Assembly (NCBI GenBank): GCA_033557465.1
Contig: CM066033.1
Span: forward strand, 1,244,603,523-1,244,667,522
Direction: 5' to 3'
Origin: Ichthyophis bannanicus
Taxonomy: Eukaryota; Chordata; Amphibia; Gymnophiona; Ichthyophiidae
DNA length: 64,000 bases
In this document: positions 11,941 to 21,758 of the stretch, piece by piece
Position numbering within the stretch: position 1 is the first letter of the stretch
Layout: each line of letters opens with the position of its first letter
Translations under genes and position numbers: made by a program
The notes under the pieces: generated by a model
Told to the model about the DNA's origin: nothing
What the model saw: the letters and a program-made list of their open reading frames with translations, nothing else
Database searches by the model: none

Positions 11941-14151
11941 GACAAACTACAGATACATTTACAGATGGATACTATAATTTTTATCCCATTCAATTTGTCG
12001 ACTAGTTCACTACTGTTTTTAACTTCTGTTTACCCTTTTTTTTCCCTTCGTGGATATTACTTATATTGTTTTTAACTACTATTCATCAATATTTATAAAA
12101 TTTATGATTTTTAATATGTTAATTAAATTTTATATTTTATTATTTATGATTTATATTTATTTTTTTAATTTTTTTATATATTTTTATGAATATATATTTA
12201 TATATATTTTTTTATATATATTCTTTTTTGTATATATTTTTTACTGTAAATTTTATTATACATTTTATTTATATTTATTTCTATTTATTAATTTTTTTAA
12301 TTTTTTGAATTATAATTATTTATTGTTTTAAATTAATTTTTATTTGGATTTTATTTTATTATTATTTTTATTTTTATTTTCAAGTTTTAACTAAAGGTTA
12401 ATAAGTACCTTCCACATAAATCGGAGTACCTACGATTGTAATGAAATTTCTCATTATCTTTCCCTATATTTTTTATTTTAATTTTTATTCTATTTATAAT
12501 TAAAAAATTCTAAATAATAAATTGTTTTTATTATTAATAATTAATAATATTAATCGTTCTAACTATTTTATGAAATTTATTATATACTTGTAATTAGTGC
12601 ATTTGGTGGTTAGTTTTTAAACGATATAAGAATTGAGAACATAATATAAGTAGTATCTCACTGCTACAATAAGCATCAACACTAATATATTTGATGACTT
12701 GATGACTTGGTTTCTTAGTTTGGCAGGCTACAAGGATTACTCTCCCTCTCATCCAAATTTACTGTAGCGCTGCAGTCTTTAAACTAGTGCGAAGTTTGAA
12801 TGGATTGTCATAGGTTAGCCACGCCCCTTCTGTTTTCCCGCTCTCATGATTCACATAAGGTTCGCGCATGTGTCGGCGTTTTTTCACTGCTAAACAAGCT
12901 GACACTCGAAAAGACGGATTTTGATTTCCTGCGTCTGTGAGATCGGTTTCTGTCAGCGACTCAGAACGGTATGAGACATTCTACAATCTTAAAAACTCCC
13001 GAAGCTAGAAGAGTTCTAATTAGTGATTTACAATACTGGCAATATCGGTGGGAGATATTTACTCCACGATGCTAGCGGGTCCTGTTAGCGATTCAGAAAG
13101 ATAAGAGATCAAAACTCCCGAAGCATTAAGAGTCCTAAGTGGCGATTTATACAATACTGTTGTAATCGGCAAGAGAGATTTATTATGCTAATAGTGTGCA
13201 TAGGTTTCTTATATATATTTTTATACCTGTTTTTATTGTTTTTTATCGTAGTTTAGAAGATCTAACAATGCTATTAGCTCACGAGAAGTAAGATGCTACA
13301 ATGTATCATCTCTCTGCTTTTCCACACGTTTTTTGAGTATCCCTTAGATAGTGGACGTTCTTTTGATGTTTGATGTGAGCTTCTCCTTGTTTTTTATGTT
13401 TTTGTACTTTTTCCCGCACATTTTTAGACTATTTGAATAAAATGTTTTTGATTTGGTTGGCCCTGTGATGAAACTTTGGCCCGATTTTAAACAATTTCTT
13501 CTTTTTTCTTTTTTCTTTTTTGTGGAATATTTTATACAATTTCTCTTGGCCGTGCCCTCTTCCCCCCTCCCCCATCCAAGCCTGCTGCGTTTCAGTTCCA
13601 TTTCAGTCTCCTGAATTTAGTTTGAATTTAAGTTCATAGTCTATCTCCAATGGTATGCATGTGCTTTACTCTGTGCCTTCTTCATTTTAGTTTTTATTCT
13701 ATTGCAAGTGTTTAAGTCAGCACCTCCACTAATGAGTTCGTGTGCCTCCTTGTGAGGTTTGCAAATCACCGTCTCTACAAAGAAGGTAATGGCACTACAA
13801 TTATATGCTTGTCACCTCCTATAAGGATTGCATTTGCTTGTGTTTTTATACTTAGTTGTGGTCTATTTTATTATATCATTTCTTATGGTTTATTTTTATT
13901 TGAGTATCGCATTTCTAGCACTATAGTTTTATTGTTCTATTATTTTAATTAATTACTTTTTAATTATTTATTATGAGAGATTTATTAGTAATTATTTACA
14001 TTATTATTCTTATTATCATTATTGTAATTATTACTATTATTATTTATTGTTTTTACTTCATTAGTTAGAGCATGTTCATGTCCATTTGTTCTTTCACTTT
14101 TAAGTTGTTTTTTAATATTGTTTGTTTTTATGTTTGTAGTACCTATTTAGA

Positions 14152-14195
14152 CAACCCCTGATGAAGGTCATCGAAACACGGCCTGTGTCGGGTTG
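14152..14195 (+). ncRNA. Hammerhead ribozyme motif in right PLE copy
   Basis: Same 44-base motif as 4652-4695: CAACCC, CTGATGA, AGGTCATC, GAAA, ACAC-GGCCT-GTGT, C, GGGTTG. The predicted cut is after the C at about 14189. Every block is unchanged between the arms. Confidence 0.75.
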
Positions 14196-14250
14196 CTAGG
14201 TCTGACATTCAAATAAATTGTTTTTCCACCATATCACGTTTTGTACTGTG

Positions 14251-14265
14251 TAACCTATAAAGTAG
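14251..14265. repeat. Right copy of the PLE target site duplication
   Basis: TAACCTATAAAGTAG, identical to 4547-4561. Confidence 0.92.
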
Positions 14266-14785
14266 TCCTGATGACCTTCAAGGCCATCAACAAAATATCC
14301 TCCACCTCCCTGATGAACCTTCTCTACCCCACCCTGGCAAACAGAGCAAGGAGGACATTCGCCACCAACACACTACAGACCCCCAAGGAAATAGCAAAAT
14401 GCACTCAGGCAACAAAGAACCGAGCTTTTAAGTTCTCTGCTGGAATGCACTCCCAACTACCGTCCGAGAAATCACTGACCTTACTCAATTCAGAAAAGCT
14501 CTAAAATACCACCTTTTTCTCCTACACTACTCACAGCCCAGTAATTCAACCACACCCCACCTCACACCCATCTAGCCAATTGTAAAGAACAGATGACTCA
14601 TGTATATTGTAGATAGCTGCAGATAGATGTAGATAGCAGTAGATCTCCCCAGTTGATATCCAAGTTGACTTACCCATTCAATGTAAGCACATAACAGGCC
14701 CCTGTTTTGTACAAAATGTTATATGTAAACCGCACTGATTTTAAAGAGTGCGGTATATAAAAGCAATAAATAAATAAATAAAAAA
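14266..14785 (+). pseudogene. L2-like LINE, 3' piece with tail
   Basis: Continues the ORF2 interrupted by the PLE: VLMTFKAINKISSTSLMNLL, then RARRTFATNTLQTPKEIAKC, then the usual C-terminal block up to about 14530. The 3'UTR ends with CCGCACTGATTTTAAAGAGTGCGG followed by a TATATAAAAGC(AATAAATAAATA) tail. The same GCGG...CCGC hairpin plus AAATA tail closes the other L2 pieces at 26040-26094, 37776-37840 and near 15771-15970. Confidence 0.85.
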
Positions 14786-15020
14786 TTAGGGCTCCTAATG
14801 ACGGCAGCGGAGTTGTGAGCATAAACAGCAAATAATCTGCAAATAAGGAGACTTTGCTCTCTAGGTGATTCCATGCTATCCCTCGTATCTCTTGACTCTC
14901 TCGCAACCGTCGGGCCAATGGCTCCATGGAAAGAACGAAAAGTTGGTGGAGAGAGAGGGGACACCTCTTGGTAATTTAAAAGCTTCAGTGTATTCCCCTT
15001 TAATTCGTAGTTTAGCTACG
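14786..15020 (-). pseudogene. Tx1/L1-like ORF2 fragment: RT motifs B and C
   Basis: On the minus strand it reads VAKLRIKGEYTEAFKLPRGV, a degraded CPLSPLLF block, then MEPLARRLRESQEIRGIAWN and LESKVSLFADYLLFMLTTPL, i.e. the FADD box with the second D changed to Y. It follows directly, in protein order, on the fragment at 23556-23846; the CR1-like LINE was inserted between them. The left edge is cut by the L2 tail. Confidence 0.75.
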
Positions 15021-15269
15021 GGTTGGTTATATATTGCCTTGAATATTGTGTGCAATTCTGATCACTGTATCTTACAAAGGATATAGTGTTGTTAGAAAAG
15101 GTACAGAGAAGAGCCACCAAAATGGTAAAGGGGATGGACGGATACCCCTATGAAGAGAGGCTAAAAAGGTTAGGGCTTTTCAACCTTGAAAAGAGATGGC
15201 TGAGGGGAAGATATGATAGAGGTCTATAAATTAATGAATGGAGTGGAATGGGTAAACGTAGATTGATTG
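15021..15269 (+). pseudogene. CR1-like LINE fragment, RT C-terminal region (5' piece)
   Basis: Degenerate coding for the block that ends CR1-type polymerases: [15 protein letters not shown] and [19 protein letters not shown]-like peptides can be read across the frameshifts (e.g. [16 protein letters not shown] near 15155-15200). It continues at 21533 after D2. Confidence 0.75.
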
Positions 15270-15430
15270 TATCTCCAGGAACAAACAGGAATAAGTCTTT
15301 ACATATGGGTACCGTCGACGCCGATGGAGCCTGCGTGAGAACGCTCCCCAACGTCCAAAAGGAAAGCTTTTGGGAGCATCCCACCACGCATGCGTGCTGC
15401 CTTCCCACCCAACTACCTCTCTCACTTCAG
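15270..15430 (+). repeat. D2 left inverted terminal repeat
   Basis: Starts ATCTCCAGGAACAAACAGGA and runs to about CTCACTTCAG. It is the reverse complement of 21346-21500. Beyond it the sequence diverges into the gag leader (TTCTTCGTTTTCCGCGG). Confidence 0.85.
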
Positions 15431-15770
15431 TTCTTCGTTTTCCGCGGAGCCGACAGGATGTGTCCCCTGTCACCGCAGAAAATCTTCTCTTATTTTTATA
15501 TTTTTTGTGGTCACGTCTGCTTTCCGTCAACGCCTACCAGTACCACCGGTGCTTTTCTTTCTTTTCTTCGAAAAATAACTCAATTTTGGTGCTTTTTCTC
15601 AGGGGTTTCTTCCCTGCTCTGGTGCTTGGCGCCATTTTGGGCATTAGGCCCTCTTCCCTTACCATGGAAAAACCAGCCACTGGCTTTAAAAAATGTTCAA
15701 AATGTGGCGGTACAATTTCTATTACCGACACCCATGACTGGTGTCTTAAATGTTTAGGTCCTGACCATTG

Positions 15771-15990
15771 TTTGTTTATTTATTTATTTAGAAATTTGAT
15801 ATACCGCCCTTCATTACAGCAGGGCGGTTTACAATACAGTAGCAAATTGGGGAAGGGGGCATAAGGCCCGGAAATAAAGAAATTGTAAACTGTTCATTAT
15901 GTTATTTGTAAACCGCCTTTGATCTTGGAAAAAAGCGGTATAGAAGAAAAGTATAAATAAAATAAATAAACTACATCGTTGAGACAGAAA
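15771..15990. repeat. Inverted pair of L2-type 3' tails inserted in D2 gag
   Basis: Left half begins TTTATTTATTTATTTAGAA with ATACCGCCC...GGGCGGTTTACAA, an L2-like tail on the minus strand. Right half (15905-15970) has AAACCGCC...GCGGTATA and an AAATAAAATAAATAAA end, a plus-strand tail. This could be a short SINE with tail-like sequence at both ends or two truncated L2 copies. Confidence 0.6.
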
Positions 15991-16506
15991 ACAGAGAATA
16001 GGAGTTAGCAGCAAGGATAGCAGCGGCAAGCAGACTGACCTGGAGGAGACAACACAGAGGCACAATAAGCATCAGAGGCAGCAACAGCAATAGGAGCAAT
16101 AGAGAGGAGGTACAATGAAGCACTAGGCCGCAGGCAGCGTCGTTAAATAATTGGGAAGGATCAGCTGACTACCTGGGAGTCCGCGACCGCATTCACGCGA
16201 CCGTGTTCCTTCCGGGTAGGCGGAGTTAGCAGCAAGGATAGCAGCTGCAAGCAGACTGACCTGGGAGTCCGCGGCCGCGTTCCTTCCGGGTGGGCGGAGT
16301 TAGCAGCAAGGATAGCAGCGGAAAGCAGACTGACCTGGGAGTCCGCGGCTGCGTTCACGCGACCTCGTTCCTTTGGGGTGGGCGGAGTTAGCAGCAAGGA
16401 TAGCAGCGGCAAGCAGACTGACCTGGGAGTCCGCGGCCGCGTTCACGCAACCGCGTTCCTTCCGGGTGGGTGGAGTTAGCAGCAAGGATAGTAGCGGCAA
16501 GCAGCA
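15991..16506. repeat. GC-rich minisatellite, units of about 74-88 bp
   Basis: GGAGTTAGCAGCAAGGATAG recurs at about 16222, 16296, 16384 and 16472, with an earlier diverged copy near 16003. Each unit carries GACCTGGGAGTCCGCGGCCG and CGTTCCTTCCGGGT. Spacing is about 74, 88 and 88 bases. The frames across it encode only repeat peptides and are not genes. Confidence 0.85.
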
Positions 16507-18189
16507 AGTGTCTCTCCTGCAGGAAGTTGACTAAAAGAAGTCTTCAGAATCGAGCAAATCAACTTGGTGCCCTGTTTGCTTCAGACACGATGTCTGTAGC
16601 ATCAATGTCTTCCAGGGCTTCTACTTCTTAGGTAACTAAACACAAGTCTTCCAAGACGAGCCGGTCCTCAAAGGGTAGATCTCCCTCTAAACATCGAGAT
16701 GCCACTGGCGTTGCCCTCGAGGATATTTCACCGGCAAAACAGCCCCGGCGGGAGTCTTCGGGCTCCAAAGCTTTATCGGGGCTCCAGGATGTTCCTGAGG
16801 CCTCGACCTCGATGGGACTACTGGTGCCATGCTTGGGGGTTGTGGCCACTTCCACCGGTACCGACACCCCGGCATCGGCAGTAGTGATGGACAAAAGACT
16901 CCTTGCTATCCAACGCAGTCTAGCGACTCTTTTAGCTACTTCGGTAGAGCTAAAGTCGCTGCAGACGGTTCCGCAGGCACCAGTACCGATGCCGGTGCCC
17001 TCGGTACCTGTTTCAACAGGCATGCTTCCCCCGATGCCAAGCTTGGAATCTCTCTCCAGCATGGGGGATCAGGTACCGATTTGTTCGGTACCGCATCGAG
17101 AGGTACCGACGCCATCTGCTTCTGGAGAACCCGGTGCTTCCTCCTTTTGAGTCTTCCGATTCTGATGACTCAGATGATTCCACCAGTACCAGAGCTGAAT
17201 TTTTACAAGATTCAACTCCTTATCAACGTAGAATGTCCCCTCCTGGGGATATGTCTCTTCATGATTTTGTACATGATATGGCAAAGGGTCTTGCCATTAC
17301 AGTAGTACCAGAAAAGGAGCCTAGGGCATAAGAATTGAGAATTCTTCAATATCCTTTGGCTCCAAAGGAGGCAGCTATTTCTTCCTATACACCAGATCTT
17401 ACATGATCTAATGTTAAGAATGTGGGAAGCTCCTTTAACAGTATCTCCACATTCTATACGTCTTGACACTATGTATCGAGTACCACCTTGTCCAGGGTTT
17501 CAGAAGACTCAGTTACCACATCATTCTGTGGTGGTAGAGTCCGCCATGAGGCGGATTAAGAGTGCTAAAAGACACTCTTCCAATCCACCAGGTCGTGAGT
17601 CTAGAACACTGGATGCCTTTGGTTGTTGATGCTATCAGCAAGAATCAGTTCCTATATATTATACATAGGAATGTTTCTTGAAGAGGTTACAAAAGACTTG
17701 GAACTTTTGAACCCTTTTCTTCAAGAGGATAAACAGACAGATCATTTGACGTTGGTCAAACATGCTCAAAATGTCTCTAAGTTTATGAATCGTGCTACCT
17801 TTGATTGTTTTGAATGTATTAGCAGAACTTCTGCAATATCCATAGGAGCACGTCGTATTGCCTGGCTCCAAGCTTCAGACTTGGAGGAATGGGCGCAAGA
17901 TAAGCTGGGAAACATTCCTTGCACAGGAGAAAATCTCTTTGGCAAGGATTGGCAGCTCAAAGCTAATGAAATTGACACTGATAATACAACTTTAAACAGA
18001 TTGTCAAAATCTACAGCTAACCCAGCCAAGAAAAAGTTTTTCAAAAAACCTTTTTTCTCTAAAAAGAAAAAATTCTATCCTCCTTCCACCTAGCAAACAT
18101 ATGTTCCCCTGAAGGGGCAACAACAAACTAGACAAAGAAAGACACAAGCTCAGAAGGCTCAGCAGACCCAGCCTCCTCAGGGTCTTTGA

Positions 18190-20004
18190 CTGTTGTCTAG
18201 AGAACTTAGCCATTCTTCCTGTTCTAAGCCCAGAACCTTTAAATATTCTAGGCCATATCTGCCATTTTGCCAAAAGATGGCAACAAATCACATCAGAAAA
18301 TTGGACTCTTATCTATCGTGAGTCTGGGATACAAGCATCATTTCCTCAGCTTGCCCCATCCACGCTAATAAAACAGTTCAAATCTCAACCACCGGTCTCG
18401 GACCTGTTGTGGCAAGAGGTCACCACTCTTCTGGCTCAAGGGGATATAGAAGAGGTTCCAATGTCCCAGCAGGGCACAGGATTCTATTCCCCCTATTTTC
18501 TCATTCCAAAGAAGTCAGGGGGACTAAGACCAATCCTGGACCTCAGAGAAGTGAACAAATATTTAGTCCGAGAAAGGTTCAAGATGATCTCCCTCGGCAC
18601 ACTTCTTCCTTCGATTTCTAGTCAAGGGAAGACATTTTCAATACAAGGTCCTTCCTTTCGGATTGGCCTCTGCTCCAAGGATCTTCACAAAATGCATGGC
18701 AGTAGTAGCAGCATTTATGAGGACTCTAGGAATTTTTGTCTTCCCTTACTTAGACGATTGGCTCATTCGAGCACCGTCAGCTCTAGAGGCAAGTCATGCT
18801 CTTTCCCGAGCAATGCAAATACTGCAGTACTTTGGATGGATCATAAACCTTCCAAAGTCCCAGCTCACCCCACCTCAGTCCCTCGAGTTTATAGGGGCTC
18901 GCTTGGACACACAGCAGTCAAAGGTTTTCCTGCGTCAGCCTTGCTGTCTGCGCATCATCGAACTAGCATCTCAAGCAGTGCTACAAACCTTCCTCACTTG
19001 CCCGACAGATGCTTCGACTTCTAGGACACATGACATCTACAGTCCATGTGATTGCTTATGCACGCCTTCACATGCGAGCGGCCCAGTGGACCTTAGCTCA
19101 GGATGCCTGTCAGACAAGATCAGAGTTACCACACGCCTGATTGCGTCTCTGCATTGGTGGCAATCTCTGGAAAACCTTACAGTAGGCTCTCCTTTTCAAC
19201 CCCTACCTCAGGCTGTCCTGACGATAGATGCATCCAAGTTGGGTTGGGGATCCCACTTGGGCGATCTGTCTACCCAGGGTCTCTGAACCCCACAGGAGGC
19301 TTCTCTTCAAATAAACCTCCTAGAACTAAGGGCCATTTTCAATGCTATTCGAGTCTCTTGCTTCCATCTCATAAACAAAACAGTTTTGGTGCAAACCGAC
19401 AATCAAGTGGCCATGTTTTACCTAAACAAACAAAGCGGAACAGGCTCTCTGCAATTATGCAACGAAGCTTTGTAACTGTGGACCTTTGCCAGAGAGTATC
19501 ACATTCATTTGTTGGCAGTATACCTTCCAGGCTTTCAAAACGTTTGGGCGGACAGGCTCAGCCGAGTCCTCTTGCCCACACGAGTGGTCTCTCCACTCAT
19601 ATCAACTTGCTCGAGTATTTCAAGTCTGGGGAACACCAGACATAGACCTCTTTGCAAGTCCACAGAATGCCAAACTTCTCCGGTACTGTTCCAGACTTCC
19701 AGCTCAAAATTGTCAGGGGAGGGATGCATCCCTGCTCCATTGGGGCCAGGTTTTTCTCTATGCCTTCCCACCAATTCCCCTAATTCCCAAAACCTTATTC
19801 AAACTCCAGAGAGACAGAAGCCGCATGATACTCATAGCTCCCTGTTGGCCAAGGCAAACATGGTATCCTCTTCTCTTAGGTCTCTCTCGAGCCACTCCTC
19901 TGGAGTTGGGGAGTGCTCCGGATCTTCTGTCCCAGAACAACGGATCCCTACTGCACCCCAATCCCCAGTCCCTTCATCTCAAGGCCTGGCTACTCAAGGC
20001 ATAG
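18190..20004 (+). pseudogene. D2 RT/RNase H and downstream domain remnant
   Basis: RT fingers GTGFYSPYFLIPKKSGGLRP and ILDLREVNKYLVRERFKMIS are clear (18470-18600). A deletion of roughly 80 bases near 18620 removes the motif A block (SLDIKDAC in D4). RT resumes at SAPRIFTKCMAVVAAF and motif C FPYLDDWLIRAPS (18755-18785). RNase H shows LTIDASKLGWGSHL and QTDNQVAMFYLN. After it lies PDIDLFASPQNAKLL, YAFPPIPLIPKTLFKLQRDR and LIAPCWPRQTWYPLL, at the place where DIRS elements carry a methyltransferase-like domain; I do not see a clear DPPY-type motif. Frames change several times. Confidence 0.88.
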
Positions 20005-21042
20005 AATTTCAAGATCTAGGCCTTTCACAACAAGTGAAGGATATTCTTCTAGCTTCCAGAAAACCTTCCACAAGGCGTTGTTACGCTTTTAATTGGAAGA
20101 GGTTCTCAGTCTGGTGTTCCCAGAGGGGACTTAATCCCCTCTTGGTACCAGTAGAGTCCCTTCTGGACTATCTCCTTCACTTATCAGCTTCTGATCTCAA
20201 GACCAATTCTGTTAGAGTCCATCTTAGTGCTATTGCTGCATCTCATAAATCCTTCAACGTACAGCCAATTTCCTCTCATCCTCTTGTTTCAAGGATTTAT
20301 GAGGGGTCTCCTTTTAACAAAACCTCCCATCAAACCACCTCCGGTGGCATGGGATCTTAATCTTGTTCTGGGTCAACTCATGAAGCCACCCTTTGAACCT
20401 TTAGCTACTTCGGAGCTAAAGTTTATTTCATGGAAAGTCATTTTCCTAATTGCTATCACTAATGCAAGACGCATTAGTGAACTGCAGGCTTTAGTGGCTG
20501 ACCCGCCTTATACGAGGTTTCATCATGACAAAGTAGTGTTGAGGACTCGCCCTCATTTTATGCCAAAGGTGCTATCACCTTTTCATTTAAACCAATTGGT
20601 TTATCTCCCAGTCTTCTTTCCTAGGCCTCATGCCTCCAGCACGGAAAGAAATCTTCATACCTTAAATTGTAAGCGGGCTCTGGCTTTTTATGTTCACAGA
20701 ACTCATCCATTTAGAAAGTCGTCTCAGTTTTTTCTGGCTTTTGACTCTAGTCATTTAGGACTTCCAGTTACTAAGAGAACTCTCTCTAAGTGGATTGCAA
20801 ATGGTATTTCCTTTACCTATCAGAGTAAAGGAATCCCTCTGGAAGGCCATGTCACGGCTCATAATGTTAGAGCCATGGCAGCCTCAACAGCTAATCTTCG
20901 TTCAGTAGTTATTGATGAGATCTGCAAAGCAACAACTTGGGCTTCTGTACGTACTTTCACTGCCCACTATTGTTTAGACAAGGACTCCCGTCGGAATGCC
21001 TTGTTTGGTCAGGCTGTTCTACAGCATCTCTTCCATTCCTAG
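19960..21042 (+). pseudogene. D2 tyrosine recombinase (YR) with one frameshift
   Basis: The integrase of DIRS elements. The N-terminal SAM-like DNA-binding part (SQQVKDILLASRKPSTRRCY, LDYLLHLSASDLKTNSVRVH) is in one frame up to about 20290; the catalytic part (20290-21042) is in another. Catalytic residues seen: first Arg in NARRISELQAL, a Lys in HHDKVVLRTRPHFMPK, HNVR for the H-x-x-R box, TTWASVRTF, and Tyr in TAHYCLDKDS. One base gain or loss near 20290 separates the halves; otherwise the catalytic half is complete. Confidence 0.9.
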
Positions 21043-21160
21043 ATCAACTCCTTCCCACCATCCACTCTTGGATGCCTGAGGTCCTTGGGAGGAAGCATGG
21101 CCCATCTTACATAGATCCGCAACGTGCTGGGGTCATCCCTAGGCATTTTTAGCTGGGAAG

Positions 21161-21260
21161 TCCCCAAATGTGAAGACTACATTCCTGCTTGTTCCTGGAG
21201 ATAGCATAGTTACTCACCTGTAACAGGTGATCTCCGGGAACAGCAGGAATAAGTCTTCAC
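21161..21260 (+). repeat. D2 ICR
   Basis: TCCCCAAATGTGAAGACTAC up to GGAGATA is complementary to the left-repeat edge. From GCATAGTTACTCACCTG to AAGTCTTCAC it is complementary to the right-repeat edge. Confidence 0.85.
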
Positions 21261-21345
21261 AACCCACCCCTCTCCCCTAGGAGTTGTCTTTCTCTCTCTT
21301 TCTATTTTTCTTCTATTTCTCTCCTTTGGTCTCAGCTTTCAACTC

Positions 21346-21532
21346 AACTGAAGTGAGAGAGGTAGTTGGATAGGAAGGTAGCACACATGTGTGGTGGGAT
21401 GCTCCCAAAAGCTTTCCTTTTGGACGCTGGGGAGCGTTCCTGCGCATGCTCCGTCGGTGTCGACGGTACCCATATGTGAAGACTTATTCCTGCTGTTCCC
21501 GGAGATCACCTGTTACAGGTGAGTAACTACGC
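21346..21532 (+). repeat. D2 right inverted terminal repeat
   Basis: Complement of the left repeat, then the terminal extension with the perfect palindrome TCACCTGTTACAGGTGA and end GTAACTACGC. Confidence 0.85.
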
Positions 21533-21758
21533 TTTATGTCATCAGTATGTAGAAAGACTAGGGGATATGCAATGAAGCTACAGGGTAACCTATTGAAGAC
21601 TAATAAGAGAAAATATTTTTTCAGTCAACGTGTAATCAAACTCTGGAATTTGTTATCGGAGGGTGTAGTAAAAGCGGTTAGTGTAGCTGGGTTTAAAAAA
21701 GGTTTGGGCAAGTTCCTGGAGGAAAGGTCCATAAACCATTATTAAAAGGGACCCAGGA
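21533..21758 (+). pseudogene. CR1-like LINE fragment (middle piece)
   Basis: Resumes the LINE split by D2. Readable peptides include RKYFFSQRVIKLWNLLSEGV and VAGFKKGLGKFLEERSIN, the usual last block of CR1-type ORF2. The end AAAAGGGACCCAGGA is the left target duplication of the HAL1-like insertion. Confidence 0.8.

Larger units (their letters stand above)
4597..14250. repeat. Giant inverted repeat, arms of about 4.37 kb around a ~0.92-kb spacer
   Basis: 4597-8969 is the reverse complement of about 9887-14250. By eye the arms are nearly identical apart from single-base indels, such as a missing A near 10253 and a missing T near 10449 in the right arm, and a small indel block near 5455/13400. 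The spacer (8970-9886) is the 5' part of the left PLE copy plus a T-run. Both outer ends are PLE 3' ends. One target duplication encloses the whole structure. Confidence 0.92.
9887..14250 (+). mobile_element. Penelope-like element, right (plus-strand) copy, 5'-truncated
   Basis: Reverse-complement twin of the left copy, missing about 0.9 kb of 5' sequence and 35 bases at the 3' end. It carries the RT/GIY-YIG remnant, the AT-rich region and a hammerhead motif, then ends at the right target duplication. The orientation is divergent: 5' ends meet at 9885 and both 3' ends point outward. Confidence 0.9.
15664..18189 (+). pseudogene. D2 gag remnant
   Basis: Starts MEKPATGFKKCSKCGG; the leader zinc-ribbon-like motif CX2C-X12-CX2C (CSKC, CLKC) is readable to about 15770, then cut by inserted repeats. 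It resumes at 16507 with TSSRASTS-like and Ser/Pro-rich sequence. The conserved C-terminal domain follows: LDTMYRVPPCPGFQKTQLPH, VESAMRRIKSAKRHSSNPPG, HAQNVSKFMNRATFDCFECI, GARRIAWLQASDLEEW and LGNIPCTGENLF. Stops at about 17331 and 18091 and several frame changes break it. It ends in the basic/Gln-rich tail shared with other copies. Confidence 0.85.
15270..21532 (+). mobile_element. DIRS element D2, complete but decayed
   Basis: Full-length DIRS: left repeat (15270-15430), gag, RT/RNase H, YR, ICR (21161-21260) and right repeat (21346-21532). It sits inside a CR1-like LINE with no visible target duplication beyond two or three shared bases, as expected for recombinase-mediated insertion. A block of repeats (15771-16506) interrupts gag, RT lacks its first catalytic motif, and YR has a frameshift. 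It cannot move on its own. Confidence 0.9.

Noticed and set aside
12050..12331. 93-codon Phe/Tyr-rich frame in the AT-rich PLE region
   Set aside because: Low complexity; nearly all A/T codons.
4597..14250. Possibility that the giant inverted repeat is purely an assembly artefact
   Set aside because: Not excluded, but the exact 15-bp target duplication, private indels in one arm and different arm lengths at both ends argue for a real insertion. Kept as a finding with a long-read test.
16161..17062. Minus-strand frames of 60-144 codons across the D2 minisatellite and gag
   Set aside because: Repeat translation and shadows of plus-strand gag.
19900..20010. A complete DAM-type methyltransferase in the DIRS elements
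   Set aside because: The region after RNase H is at the expected place and has conserved PDIDLFAS and WPRQ words, but I cannot see a clear DPPY/DPPW catalytic motif, so I describe it by position only.
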